Shown here: positions 53,471-64,000 of the stretch, in pieces
How the letters are laid out: each line of letters begins with the position of its first letter
Position numbering within the stretch: the stretch's first letter is position 1
Assembly (NCBI GenBank): GCA_963513935.1
Contig: OY740768.1
Coordinates: 71,648,877 to 71,712,876 of the forward strand
From: Aphrophora alni
Lineage: Eukaryota > Arthropoda > Insecta > Hemiptera > Aphrophoridae
Direction: 5' to 3'
DNA length: 64,000 bases
Made by a program: the position numbers and the translations under genes
The notes under the pieces: model-generated
The model's database searches: none
What the model was told of the DNA's origin: nothing
What the model saw: only the letters and a program-made list of their open reading frames with translations

Positions 53471-54412
53471 TATATTGTCGGAAGCTATTTCTACCCCTAA
53501 AACCCTGAAACTTCTCATCAATCGTTGCGATTCACTGATTGTGTAAGCTGATTTGCAGTTTGACACAAAATGTTCAAAGATTTCTCTTACATGGGTATTT
53601 TTATCGAGTTTCTTTCTGCTGGCCCGCGTTTCAGGGTCGTCAAAACGTAGGCATCGGAATAAAAAGTGAAATCGTTTTCTGGACATTGTTGAGATTACTA
53701 AATCAATTCCTGTACCGTCTTTTGCCCATATATCAAGAGTGTTTCTGTGAGATGATTTCATTACTCCACAGATATACAGAACACTAATAAGAGTTTTAAT
53801 CTTTTCAAAACTAGTGTGACTAGCATCCCATTCTCTTGAAACTTCATCTTTCTTTTTATCAATATACTTGTTAGTACAAGAAAGAATGTGATAAATTATA
53901 TCATTAGAAAACAGAACATTCCATGATTGAAATGGGGTGGTTGCATTTTTTGCTTCCCCTCTGACACCTGGATGATGTATTACTAAGTTTCCGGCGGGAG
54001 TTCATACATTTTGAAGTGGAGGTCTTCTACGCCACTTACAACCAGGTTTAATTTATTTCCCCTTTTCTGTTTGTCTTAGGTTTTCCTCTGAAGAAAAAGA
54101 CTCGATCAGCATACGGTATGTCATCTTCGTCAGAAAAATATTCATCTATATTGATTTCTAGTCTACATTCTTTACTACAATTATTTTCTGAATGAATTAC
54201 TTCTTGCCTAACATCTATTGAAGACTCAGCCACGTTGGTCGCAATATCTCCAGTCGTGTTGTCTTCGTTATCACTCACTGCACTTTGTTCAGTATCTGAG
54301 TTATAGTCACATCAGATGAAACCTCGCCGAGTATTTCAGTATCACTTTCTGGTTCATCAAGAAAACGTTGTATTTGATGTTCTAAACTAAACCCTCTGCT
54401 CGGTCCAGCCAT
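53471..54412 (-). pseudogene. piggyBac transposase N-terminal half (element A), decayed and interrupted
   Basis: The minus strand starts MAGPSRGFSLEHQIQRFLDE at 54412 and continues through an acidic stretch (EYFSDEDDIPYADRV). Next come TTPFQSWNVLFSNDII and GVMKSSHRNTLDIW, then the DDE-domain block MSRKRFHFLFRCLRFDD and LDKNTHVREIFEHFVSNC. A one-base frameshift follows SES. In the shifted frame TIDEKFQGFRGR carries the first catalytic Asp. The gene stops at the TTAA where element B sits; the other two catalytic Asp residues and the Cys-rich tail of A are not found. At least three frameshifts are present. The family cuts and pastes at TTAA. Confidence 0.88.
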
Positions 54413-54475
54413 TTTAAATATTTAAAAAATTATACCCTAGTGTATCGTCCGTTGTTTTAAAAATAGGCACGGAGA

Positions 54476-54502
54476 AAAATTACCCGGCGCCCGCTCTCTA
54501 GG
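54476..54502 (-). repeat. piggyBac element A 5' terminal repeat
   Basis: On the minus strand, CCTAGAGAG is followed by GGGCGCCGGGTAATTTTT, matching in pattern the tip of element B. The outermost bases are decayed: TATATT stands where TTAACC would be expected. Confidence 0.6.
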
Positions 54503-55964
54503 AATATAGAAAAACCAAAGTTGTTGCCAAATACTTTTTACAAACTCTTTATTAAATTGGTTTTTCAGGAATTTGAACAACAAAGCCGAAGTGGCAATGT
54601 TTTCTCTTTAAACTTTTTTTTCTTTTTGGTAGGACTTATTTTGCTCCCTATCTTAAAATATGAATAGAAAGAGAAAAGAAATTATTATTTTTTTGAAAAA
54701 AAAACTTTAAATTGGAATTCCTTTAAAAATAATTAGGTGAGATGAGTTAGAATGTCACACTACCCACCTCTCGCGAAATACTTTTACATTAACTAACATT
54801 TACTTTTACATTTACTTAAAAAAAAGAAAAAAATGGGTTCAAAAACTTGGAAGTAAAACTATGTTAACGTTTGAAGATAAAAAACAAATTGTGAAAATAA
54901 GGAAGGCCCTTTCTCTGGCTATTGCTCATTCACAAAAGGGCAGGGGATTAGGGCCAATATTCATTAGAGCAGCAAGCCACCAATTGAGTTGTGTTTTGTT
55001 ATCCAACAGAGGGATTTTTATAACACCTATTAAATTTATTTATATTATTATAAAAAGACTCTGTTTTAAATTCTAATCAAAAAAATACCAAACACGACAT
55101 ACATAATACAAACCATTGGAATATATTCAAATAAGTTGTTTCTCTAGGAAAACATAAGCATTTCTTACTTGCATAAATGTCTAATACAAGTAGGCGCTAT
55201 ACTTACTAAGAACAGGTTGTGCGTGTGTCTGATAAAACACGAATAATTTATTACATTTATTACGGGGCTTTTACAGTACTTAATATTGTAGGGTGTTGAA
55301 TAGAATTTAGGGTAAATGCCCTAATCTAACCTAACCTCACCAAACATATACATCCAGACCGCCTCCTTCCTTCGCTCCTAATATCAAGTCGCCGAAAACC
55401 CACTTTTCATTGGTTCGGTGACTTTTTTTGAAAAAGAGTCAAATTTGTGAAAACTTGAAATATTAGAATACATACTGTATGCCAAAAACTCCATATCAAT
55501 ACACGGACATTGGATGTAATATATTTTTCTGTTGTAATCTTACCTATTATAGGGAATCTGAACCATCTTCATTTGTGCAAAAATAAATTTTATATATTAA
55601 GAATTTAACGTTTTTGTTAAAACATTTTCATTGTTCTAAATTTTAAAAGTCTTAAAATCATTATTTTTTTATAGTGTTATTTTTAAAATTTACGAAAATG
55701 AGTTCTTATAGTTCATTACATTAAATTTTTTTTTTTTTTTTATTTTACAATTTCTTCAAAATAGGTATTTATCAAAAAAGGATATTCATATTTTGTTTCA
55801 ATAATGAGTAATTACTTTCAGAAACCTATTTTTGGAAAAGCGTATTTCAAAGAATTCATGTCCAACCTCGGGCGGTAATTATCCGCTTCTCTGATATATA
55901 ATTGGGAATTTATAAAATAATAATAATAATAAAAATAAATAAATAACCCCTTTGGTATTATTTT
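54503..55964. other. A+T-rich DNA, no gene seen
   Basis: Two CCTAA units occur near 55320-55335. The segment 55310-55450 is less A+T-rich. A 71-codon frame at 54861-55076 has no recognisable domain. Confidence 0.45.
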
Positions 55965-56360
55965 TCATGGTAATAACTTTTTTGAATAGGGGATAAAAAT
56001 TTTATGGGAGTATTGTGAGTTTAGAAATTTGTTGGAGGAGTAAATTTTCAAAATAAGTCGGGTAAGTTTGTAAACTTTTTTGAGGTAAAAATTTAGTGGG
56101 GGGTATATTTTTTTAAAATGGGTTGGATGAGTTTGGAAAATTTTGTAAAAGGGTAAAATGGAGGATAATTTGTTCAATTTTTTTTTCAATACTTATGGTA
56201 GAACTTCGGAGAAACGTTTGGGATAAGGGAACCCTTGGATTGTGGGTGTTTTTTTGAAATGGGGGGGCTCTTTAATAATGAACTGATGGGGGGTTAAGTT
56301 TTTGAGGACATTTTACAGGAAGAGGAACCTTTGGTTAGTGGTGGGGGGGGGTAATGAAGT
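55965..56360. repeat. Diverged tandem repeats with G runs
   Basis: Read on the minus strand, 55970-56190 shows about three diverged units of 50-65 bp. Each has an AAACT(C/T)A.CC stretch, a run AAAATTT and a pyrimidine block such as ACCCCCCACT. On the plus strand G runs of 6 to 9 occur at about 56097, 56262, 56289 and 56343. Confidence 0.5.
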
Positions 56361-56590
56361 GTAGTGGATGTACCAATGCCTTGCGCCATAGTTCCTGCTG
56401 TGAAATCCCTTAGAACTCACTTCAATTTCATGTTTATTTTAATGTAGACTAAATAGTTTTACCATTTACCCATTTATGTATTTAACACCGGTATTGACCC
56501 AACATAAATTAAACAGGAACTTCTTATGTAAAATCATATTGTAAATACAATGTAAAAAAAAAAAAAGATTTTTTTCCTTGGGCTCTATGA

Positions 56591-56613
56591 GACCCACCGG
56601 TTAAGAGTCCCTG
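56591..56613 (-). mobile_element. hAT-type terminal inverted repeat
   Basis: The minus strand reads CAGGGACTCTTAACCGGTGG, then GTC, closely like the tips of hAT elements of the Charlie/Tip100 kind (CAGGG.TTCTTAACC..TGGGTC). The next 8 bases outside, CTCTAGAG (56614-56621), would be the target duplication. No partner end was found, so the element is truncated or its other end has decayed. Confidence 0.5.
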
Positions 56614-56621
56614 CTCTAGAG

Positions 56622-57106
56622 AATCTACAAAAACACATATATATATATTCATAGAAAAATATATAAATGAATTTTAATCCATACTCTTTACCCAAAATAT
56701 GTTTCTAGAATCATGGTTGGTGTGCATTTCCTACTTCATGCATGAAGACGGAAGCAATTATAACTTCCATTTTAGGACTTTGCTAAATATGTAAATTCTG
56801 AGATTAAAGCGTGCAGAGGTATTGTGCTAGTGGCTTAAATTTAACGGTAACAAAACTGAAATCCTCAAAACAAAGCCAAAAGATGCGTGACCTTAACAAA
56901 GGGACAAACCAAAGAAAAGATGTTATAATTATTAATAAGTGCTTTTATTAGGTGAGAATAAAAAAGTGAAATATAATAAATTTGTGTTCTTATTTGAGAA
57001 TTGAAAAAATTGTGATAATATAATTAAGTTTTTATTGTATTGTCACTGTAAGGGATTATAGGGTCGCCCTACGAAACAAGATTTCGTAAGGATTTGTCCC
57101 TTAAAA
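56622..57106. other. No gene seen
   Basis: Mixed A+T-rich DNA with a short (TA)6 at 56637-56648. Confidence 0.45.
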
Positions 57107-57335
57107 TAATGGACCAAATTCGATTAAAATAATGTACAAGAGAGACATAGTGCACCTGCGATTTCCCCTCTTCAATTTTATGCGTTATGTCTCTCCCCGA
57201 AGAGCAATTTCCTTAACTGGTATAGTAACATTCCCTGGAGACCAGTTGTTACTATAGTCGTTCCACAGTATTTAGGATTGTAGAGTACCATTAAGTGCAC
57301 TACAGTGTTTACCTTATCCAGAACAGTTTGCTGTG
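57107..57335 (+). repeat. Dispersed repeat C, copy 2
   Basis: Partner of 28682-28880, same strand. This copy has about 20 extra bases before GTTCCACAGTA. Confidence 0.75.
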
Positions 57336-57786
57336 TTTTATTGTTTAAATTTTAATAAAGACAGTTATATTCTTTTAAAAAATATGTTCACATGTTTTTA
57401 ACTTTTAATATAAACATTATTATTATTATAAGTTTCCTGTAAATTTTAACAACAAATTTAAACACGATTTAGGTTACGATGTTTTTTTATGTACATGCAT
57501 TTTAAACATTTACCTAATTGTTTGAACTTCCTTGTCAGCCAGCAAATACATTTCTTGCTTTATTAAGAAAATACTTGTTGAATTTTTTGTATACAAAGGA
57601 AGTAAACGTCTTACGATTATAAATTAATTTTGGCAATTGCGGTTATTGGATTGTTTAAACAATGACGATTGTCATCGTTTGATATGGAATCTCTATCAAA
57701 GAATCAACTTATGATTATATCTAAGACTTTAAAAAAAGTAGTACAAGGCAACAAACAGCATTATCGGGTATTTTAGTAAAATCATT
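57336..57786. other. No gene seen
   Basis: A+T-rich DNA without recognisable features. Confidence 0.45.
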
Positions 57787-58260
57787 TTAATAATAGTGGA
57801 AGGGTGGTCCAGGCTCAGGTGGATCCATGCGCCCCCTCCACCAAAGGTTTAATACTTGTTTAAAAACTTGTTCACCACAATTTGGGTTTTTCACCCTTTT
57901 TTCATTTACCTTTACCCCTGAACCCAAAAACCTTCCACCACCCCTTTTATTCAAAAACCCACTCACCACCCCTTTTCCCAAAATATCTTCCCACCACCCC
58001 AAAATCAAGTTGGATTCGCCATCACACTACTGAGTCAACCCAAATTGGTCAGAAGAGATCTGATCTCACCATTATAGTATTACCCAAACCAAAAAAGAAC
58101 ATCCAGACAGGCTTTTACGGGATTGCCAAGTAGTTACCGAGCCCAAAATCAATGTGGATCCGCCATTACTGTATCCAGGGTACAATAAAAAAGTGTACAC
58201 TGAAAGGCTCAGGGTGAACATAAAAGGTACTTACCCTCCCCCGACCCCCCCCCCCCCCAA
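57787..58260. repeat. C-rich region with imperfect internal repeats
   Basis: CCACCACCCCTTTT-type blocks recur at about 57935, 57965 and 57992. GTGGATCC or GTTGGATTCGCC-type blocks recur at about 57819, 58009 and 58149, and CAAAATCAA precedes the last two. A run of 14 Cs ends the region at 58245-58258. The two overlapping frames on the two strands are by-products of the repeats. Confidence 0.5.
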
Positions 58261-58991
58261 GTGTACAACCAGGTAAACCATCTCGGGATTGTGTCTGTGT
58301 CAAGAGGGATAATAACTCATTTACTTACCCAAACCACTGATCGAGGTCGAAATAGGGAATAATTTTAAATATGTGTACAGAACTTATTTCACGGTTCATG
58401 GTAGTTAACCTAATTTTAAGCTTTCAAATTCCATTCCGATATATATAAAATAATTTGAATTCTACGCTTAGAATTGTAAATAGAGAACTCTCAAAGCATA
58501 TTCATTCCAAAACCAACATATAACTAACTATCTTAACCCACTTTGACAATACAACAGTATCACAACACACAGGACGTCTTTCATAAATATATAAAGTTGA
58601 TATTTGTATAAAAATGATAAATAATAAACTTTCATATTCTAATAATTCTTAGTTTCTTCTATCCTAACCTTTTCACATCTTATTTTAATGCACCACCAGT
58701 TATAGCGTACATATTTTCATAATCTAACAAATATTAAAGTTTCTTATTACAACCACTCACAGCGTACCATAATATATTATAAAATTATTAATAACTTGTG
58801 GAAAAATTCCAGTGTTCACCGTACAAGTCTGTGTTAAATTTAAAACTGACTACTACAAACAAGAGTGTTGATAAAGTATTATTGACACTCTACAGTGAGT
58901 AGTGAAGATCTATGTCAGCCATCCTCGACTTATAGGCCATTCGGTGAAACTCTAATAAATATAAATTTATAGATTTGTCTGTGATATCCAG
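58261..58991. other. No gene seen
   Basis: A loosely repeated ACCAC..(T)TATAGCGTAC-type stretch occurs near 58690 and 58755. Nothing else. Confidence 0.4.
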
Positions 58992-59195
58992 AGGCTATAA
59001 ATTTCAAAAACACTGGATTGGAGGATCATCTTTTGAATTTACATAATTACGAGAATGTAAGAAAAGAGAGAATCAATGGTCAACACAAAATCACCATGTG
59101 GAGTGATGGGGCAATAAGTTATTATTCATTAATTGAAGAGTTTATAGTTATCAGTGCAAATTTTAAAACTTTGTATTTAATAGGAAGAGTAGAGT
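58992..59195 (+). other. Candidate internal exon 3 (unproven)
   Basis: Acceptor-like TTTGTCTGTGATATCCAG precedes and the consensus donor GTAAGT follows. The frame between is open over about 68 codons and includes GLEDHLLNLHNYENVRKERI and HKITMWSDGAISYYSLIEEF. The composition is more balanced than in most frames here. No family recognised and no flanking exons found. Confidence 0.2.
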
Positions 59196-60001
59196 GTAAG
59201 TATATTACAAAAGTATTTAAATATAGGTTATAGATTTGCAAGACTATAAACCCCACACTTAGAGATTTGAACTCAAACATATCTTTCAATTCCTGTTTTC
59301 ATCGTAATACTGTCAATTTCCTTGTGCACTAAAGCAAAAAAGAGGAGTTTGAACAATTAATTAATCACACGATTTTATAGATATTTTGATTTATGCTGTA
59401 AATCTTTGTGCCGAGTGAAAGAAGATTGTTCAGTTTTTCAGCGTTGTGTAATCATAAAAAACAACGTAAATGGCTGTAACTAACATTTTTACGCAACGAT
59501 ATGTTACGCATATACACTAATTTATGCAAAGTTTAGTTAATGAAATACTCCAATTTCTTGAACAAGTAAACCTTTGATTGACACGAGTAACAACTTAAGT
59601 ATTGACTGAGTCACTGAAACGTCGTTTTGTCTGTGTGTTTGTTTGTGTAAGCTACAGTGTATTATTGATTATTTCTGTATATATTATTCAGAAGTTGTAT
59701 TTGATATATTTAAGTGATTGTGTTATTATTGTAGAGTCCATACAACTAAGAAGTTATCTGTGGTTATGACATGTGCCATTAATAAAAATTGAACACACGT
59801 TGTAGATTTATGTGTATTTTTACGCATATTAATGTTTACAGTATATTATAATTAATGTTGATTATCGTTAAAATGTGTTGATTATTTAAATAATACAATA
59901 TAAAATTAATATTGCATAATTGAAATAAATGAATGATTCGGTAATGTCTTCTGATAATAAATTATTTTTTTCATTTTTTATTATATAAGTAATAAAATAC
60001 T

Positions 60002-60062
<61 letters not shown>

Positions 60063-61049
60063 TCAATAAAGGGGATACAAATTTACTACAAAATGTAACT
60101 CTGGTATTAAAGTTATTAAAGTAAATGTGATACAGTAATTTTATTTTTAAATTTAAACAAATTCAATAGTTTAATCAAAAATTTGTAACGTTTGTTTTAT
60201 GAAACGAAATAGTTACATTAAATAATGAAGATAAATTATTGATATACATATTATTTTAAAGAAAATTGATTATGAATTAAAGTACTGGAAATATATTCAA
60301 GTATGATTTTTCAAAAATAAACGTAGTTTAGAATTTGTTTATAACTTGGGCATTTCTTACCTTAAAAGCATAAGAAAACAGTGTATGGAATGAAAATGTG
60401 CTAATTAATTTATTGAAACTATATATTACACACTACACATAATTTACACACAATTAAACCTAAAAGCTCTTTGTTTCCTTGGCCTCATTTGTTTCACGGG
60501 ATATGTGTGTTGAGAACAACTAACTCAGTGAGGTAATTCCTCTGAAAATGAGCCTTATTGTCCATAATAAAACACATTAATAGTAAAGGCACCAAGGATA
60601 ATTGAAAAAACACAATCTTTAAATGCAGTTTTGAAACCGTTGGAGGTATAGTCAAAGTTTAAATGCAGAATTTTTTTTTTAACACCATTTTAATGAAGTG
60701 CAACACAACCTACGTTGCTATTTGAGTTTTTTTTTCACTTTCCAGCTCTTAGATTTTCCAAAACTTTATGTATTATTTAAATGTATATATTTAAGGTAAT
60801 GGGATATTTGAGGATATTTTGGGAAAGAGCGTCCTTTCATTAACCTTTGGTAAAAATTGTTTTCCTCTACATTATTGTAGGTGGTGGCAATAAAAATAAC
60901 TGTAAAACCCTGAATTTTAGACGTTTTGGACCATCCTGTACATGAGCATCAAGAAGGGTGAATACTTTTTTGATTAAACTGATCAGTGATCAAATACCTT
61001 TAAAATGAGGTATCACTTAACCTATTGTTACATTTGAAAATTTTCCAAA
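59196..61049. other. A+T-rich DNA with long T run
   Basis: An uninterrupted run of about 50 Ts lies at 60006-60055; read on the minus strand it could be the A tail of an old retroposed sequence, but no such body was recognised. No gene seen. Confidence 0.45.
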
Positions 61050-61145
61050 CCCCCCCCCCCCCCTACCCAATCCAACATTTTGTCACGTTTGTTAGATTAC
61101 AAAATAATTTCTCCAAATTCTTTTGGGTAGAATAGGGGGGGGGGG
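61050..61145. repeat. C14 and G11 runs forming an imperfect inverted pair
   Basis: A run of 14 Cs followed by TACCCAA (61050-61070) and TTTTGGGTAGAATA followed by 11 Gs (61121-61145) are near inverses about 50 bp apart. They could fold as a hairpin or form a G-quadruplex. Confidence 0.75.
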
Positions 61146-63528
61146 TTTTGTTGTTACAAAGTTAATAGTATTAAAGTAATTTTTTTTTTTGTTTGCGATC
61201 TTAAACCAGTCTGAATTTGTTGCTCAGAGCAGCTGTAAGTAGTGTTAGATATGGATTTGAGTGTTTCATTTCTAATAGGCTTTCGGTTTATAAGAGACAC
61301 TTTAGAGTTGGATCGGAATTCAGTAGCTGACGATTTATGAAAATATTCGGAATATTTTGCGTATTGGATTTATTTGCGGATCGAGTGTTTTTCGGATCGG
61401 TTTTTTGAGTAGATAATTTTAAGGATCCGAAATTTTTGGAATTAGAAGATATTTTAGCTAATGGGGTTTCTTGGCAGCGGATGATTTTTACGGATCTAAT
61501 TTTTTGGGAATTTTTAACATTTATGACTCTCAATAGTTAAAATGTAATATAAACGGTTCGTCAATGGTTCATGTTCCATAAAGACCCATACCACTTGTGT
61601 GGGTCTTGGTAGTATATTAAAACGCACAACCTCATTCTCAAAGCAGTCTAGGCTAGAGTGGTGTTGTCAATTACTTGTATAACTTTAACTCTCTCGATAC
61701 CTTTCCTTCCTGGTTGAGTAGAGTCTGCGCCACAGAGAAACAACCCTGGTCACTAGAACTCTAGGCTGGATAAAATTCTGGCCTGGTCAAGAAGTTCCCT
61801 TCAATGGGTTCAGCAGCCCGAACTAACTGGAAACCCCCCATATTAATTATATTTATTATAACTACACCTATTTGTTCCAAATTTAATTTCCCCCTTTTAA
61901 ATTTAAGTCTTGGGAGCGTAGAATCTTCTACACAACTTATCTGCAAGTTATGCACATAAATTTTAAAATGTTATTATATTTCAAAAATTTAACGTTGGAT
62001 TTTTATGAAATTTAATTTATGATTGATTTATTTAATTTATGTAATTAATATAAAGAAAAATTTACTCTCTGTGTATTTAGTAATTAAATTAAACCAGTGT
62101 GGTTTAAAATAATTATCCAAACAAAATATTAATAATTATCTCAATAACTTACAACTAACAGAACAAAAGTTAGATCTCCTGAAAAAGAAACAAGATATGT
62201 TCATATAATTGAAATAATAATTCTTATTCTAATCACACTCGATACAACAAACAAATTTTATAACTTACTAAACAAAACGTGGAGCAGAGCAGTATTTAAT
62301 TTTAAGCAAACAAAATTTTATTTTTCTGAAATTTGTAAATTATGAAAAATTAATTAAATTTTTTTTTTTATTTCACCAAACTCATAAATTTTAATGAAAA
62401 TTTTGGTTTTATTCAAAATTGTGGTTTTCAAAAAACCTGTGATTAGACGGAGTTTCTGGTCCTGTTGATGGGTGGGTCCTTATGGATGATACTGCAATCC
62501 CTGGTGATTTCGGGTTAGGGCTAGAGTCTTCTTCTCCAGCCAAACGTCTATCTTCACACAGGGCGATTCACAAACCGAGCGTTTTTATTCCAACGACTTG
62601 TACTCCGTTTTCGGTTCTAGAATTTAGGAATTTTTATTTTTAATGTCTTTAGTTGTTTGCCGGGACTTCAATTATTGGAACGAACTTTTTTAAACTGTCA
62701 TGTTTTTATTATTTTAAATTATTATTTTTAATTTCAATTATCTAATAAATTTATGTTATTTTTTTATTTATTTTCCGTCACTTTTCCGGTTCTCGGCGAC
62801 CGCTTTGACTCTTGACTTATTTTATTTTTTACCCTGTAGATCTCATTCTAACTGATTTTCGGATTTTCAAGATAATTCAAGAAAATCAGAGACGTAACCA
62901 ATCGCATCACACCTGACAAATCTGTACATATTTTATAATTAACTTTTTTTCCTTTTTTTTTTTTTTTTTTTTTTTTTAAATGCTGTGCTTCTTTATTTAT
63001 TACAATTTTCTCCCCATCTTACGATATTCTGGTACCAACAATTTCTTTCTCCCTTTTTCTTTTAAGTCCTAGTATTATTTGTATATCCCTTTTCTCTACA
63101 GTTTTGAGTGAGTAATTTATTTATTATTATTTATCAATTAAATTTTTATTATTTTTCTGTTTATACTTATGGTTATTCGATTTATTTTAAATTATTTTTA
63201 TAATTAGTCTTATTAGTGTGGTTTAGCAATCGTTAGCTCTACTGCATAGCCCGCCATTTTTTATCACATTGCCCTGCGCAGCAATATTACCCTTTGTACA
63301 CCTTGTACTTTTCGTCCACCACTATCTTCGTCCAGGAATATGGGATTTTCTCCAGAAGACGTTCTTCATTTTCTTTTCGCCTTGTTGCATCTTTGGGACT
63401 TCGATTCTTTGCCGTGGGACTTCCCGTTCCCGAAAAACAGATTTTTCCTCACATCCTATTGTTTTATGTATTGAATTATTATACCTTGAGAATTTTATGT
63501 TTTTTGTTCACTTTATTTGGGCGATAAA
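61146..63528. other. Possible minus-strand LTR element, not resolved
   Basis: On the minus strand TGTGGCGCAGACTC at about 61721-61734 looks like a primer-binding site start. The preceding sequence, 61740-61970, contains CAGTTAGTTCGGGC and a run AAAGGGGG. An 81-codon Ser/Asn/Lys-rich minus frame follows at 61288-61533. GGATC(C/G)-type blocks recur every 30-40 bp across 61310-61500. None of this identifies a family. The segments 62440-62660 and 63240-63480 are less A+T-rich. A 25-base T run lies at 62953-62977. Confidence 0.25.
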
Positions 63529-63815
63529 CCTTCTCACATACCCATATATATATATATATATTAAAACTAAAAATCTATGAAAATTTTTTAATAACTTTCT
63601 CAGACCCCCATACATAGTAAAACTTATAATCAGTGCAAAATTATTGCACAAACTTTCTCACATACCTATACATATTAAACTAAAAATCTATAAAAAATAT
63701 TGCACTAACTTTCCTCAACTTCCATACATAGTCAAACTAATAATCTATGCAAAAATAATGCATAAACTTTCTCACATACCCATACATATTAAAACTAAAA
63801 ATCGACTAAATATGA
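63529..63815. repeat. Minisatellite, 57-bp units in a 114-bp dimer
   Basis: Five units begin near 63529, 63593, 63651, 63708 and 63765, each starting ACTTTCTC or a close variant. Units 1, 3 and 5 continue ACATACCCATACATATTAAA; units 2 and 4 instead have CCATACATAGT and AATC. The alternation gives a higher-order repeat of about 114 bp. Unit 1 has an expanded TA tract. Confidence 0.8.
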
Positions 63816-64000
63816 ACCAGGTTTCCCATGAAGATGTCGCTACTTTTGAACTGTAATGCCAGACTTATGGAAAACTCTACAAACTTGACACTAGATATGT
63901 AAAAAATGAGTTTCATTTAGTCATGGTCAATCAAAACAAAATGACAGAATAACAAGAAAAGAACATTAATCTACTAAAGCAAACCACTTCTTCTCATAAT
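63816..64000. other. No feature seen
   Basis: Short end segment of mixed sequence. Confidence 0.5.

Noticed and set aside
55318..55336. CCTAA-like units, possible insect telomere repeat
   Set aside because: Only two units in the middle of ordinary sequence; not a telomere.
55965..56189. Minus-strand Lys/Tyr-rich frame of 74 codons
   Set aside because: Arises from diverged tandem repeats; no domain.
57787..58133. Three overlapping Pro- or Gly-rich frames on both strands
   Set aside because: By-products of C-rich repeats; overlapping opposite frames cannot all be genes.
63269..63580. Two overlapping plus-strand frames of 103 and 77 codons
   Set aside because: No domain, overlapping frames, and one runs into the TA tract of the minisatellite.

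Overview
This looks like a gene-poor, repeat-rich stretch of an animal nuclear genome, most likely an insect or other arthropod. It is very A+T-rich. It carries many long (TA)n arrays, one very long (GA)n array, and decayed copies of transposon classes typical of arthropods. Nothing suggests a bacterial, organellar or viral origin: there are no operons, ribosome-binding sites, rRNA, tRNA or CRISPR arrays. I see no host gene that I can name. The few exon-like segments are offered only as candidates. The species is not identifiable by eye.

Layout, left to right. 1-4.2 kb: the best-preserved coding block, a Gag-like ORF followed by a retropepsin ORF with no reverse transcriptase behind it, then a possible polypurine tract and 3' LTR. 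8.3-10.1 kb: a Ty3/gypsy integrase remnant on the minus strand, split by a 689-bp foldback element with long inverted repeats and a 9-bp near-perfect target duplication. An LTR-like segment with a tRNA-Ser-type primer site lies beside it. 13.6-15.3 kb: two unnamed dispersed repeats with diverged second copies at 46.7-47.5 kb (same strand) and 34.6-34.8 kb (opposite strand). 19-20 kb: a decayed Ty3/gypsy gag next to a second copy of the LTR-like segment. 23.6-26.1 kb: the 3' end of a LINE, then a Penelope-like element with RT and GIY-YIG domains joined at an inverted junction to a second fragment. 27.7 kb: a perfect 44-bp inverted repeat whose loop resembles the Penelope hammerhead region. 29.1-29.5 kb: about 340 bp of (GA)n. 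31.5 kb: a possible Tc1/mariner-like N-terminal remnant. 42.6-42.9 kb: a decayed Bel/Pao integrase C-terminus. 50.1-50.5 kb: a perfect 74-bp TA-rich palindrome and a tandem duplication. 53.0-54.5 kb: a nested pair of piggyBac elements in opposite orientation. 56-58.3 kb: a hAT terminus and G- and C-rich diverged tandem repeats. 63.5-63.8 kb: a dimeric minisatellite.

The mobile elements record a layered history: elements inserted into elements, then partial deletion. The two clearest layers are the foldback element inside the gypsy integrase and the piggyBac element inside a piggyBac transposase. In both, the target duplication or target site lies at the exact point where the host element's reading frame is interrupted. 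Homology calls come from motif recognition only, with no database search.
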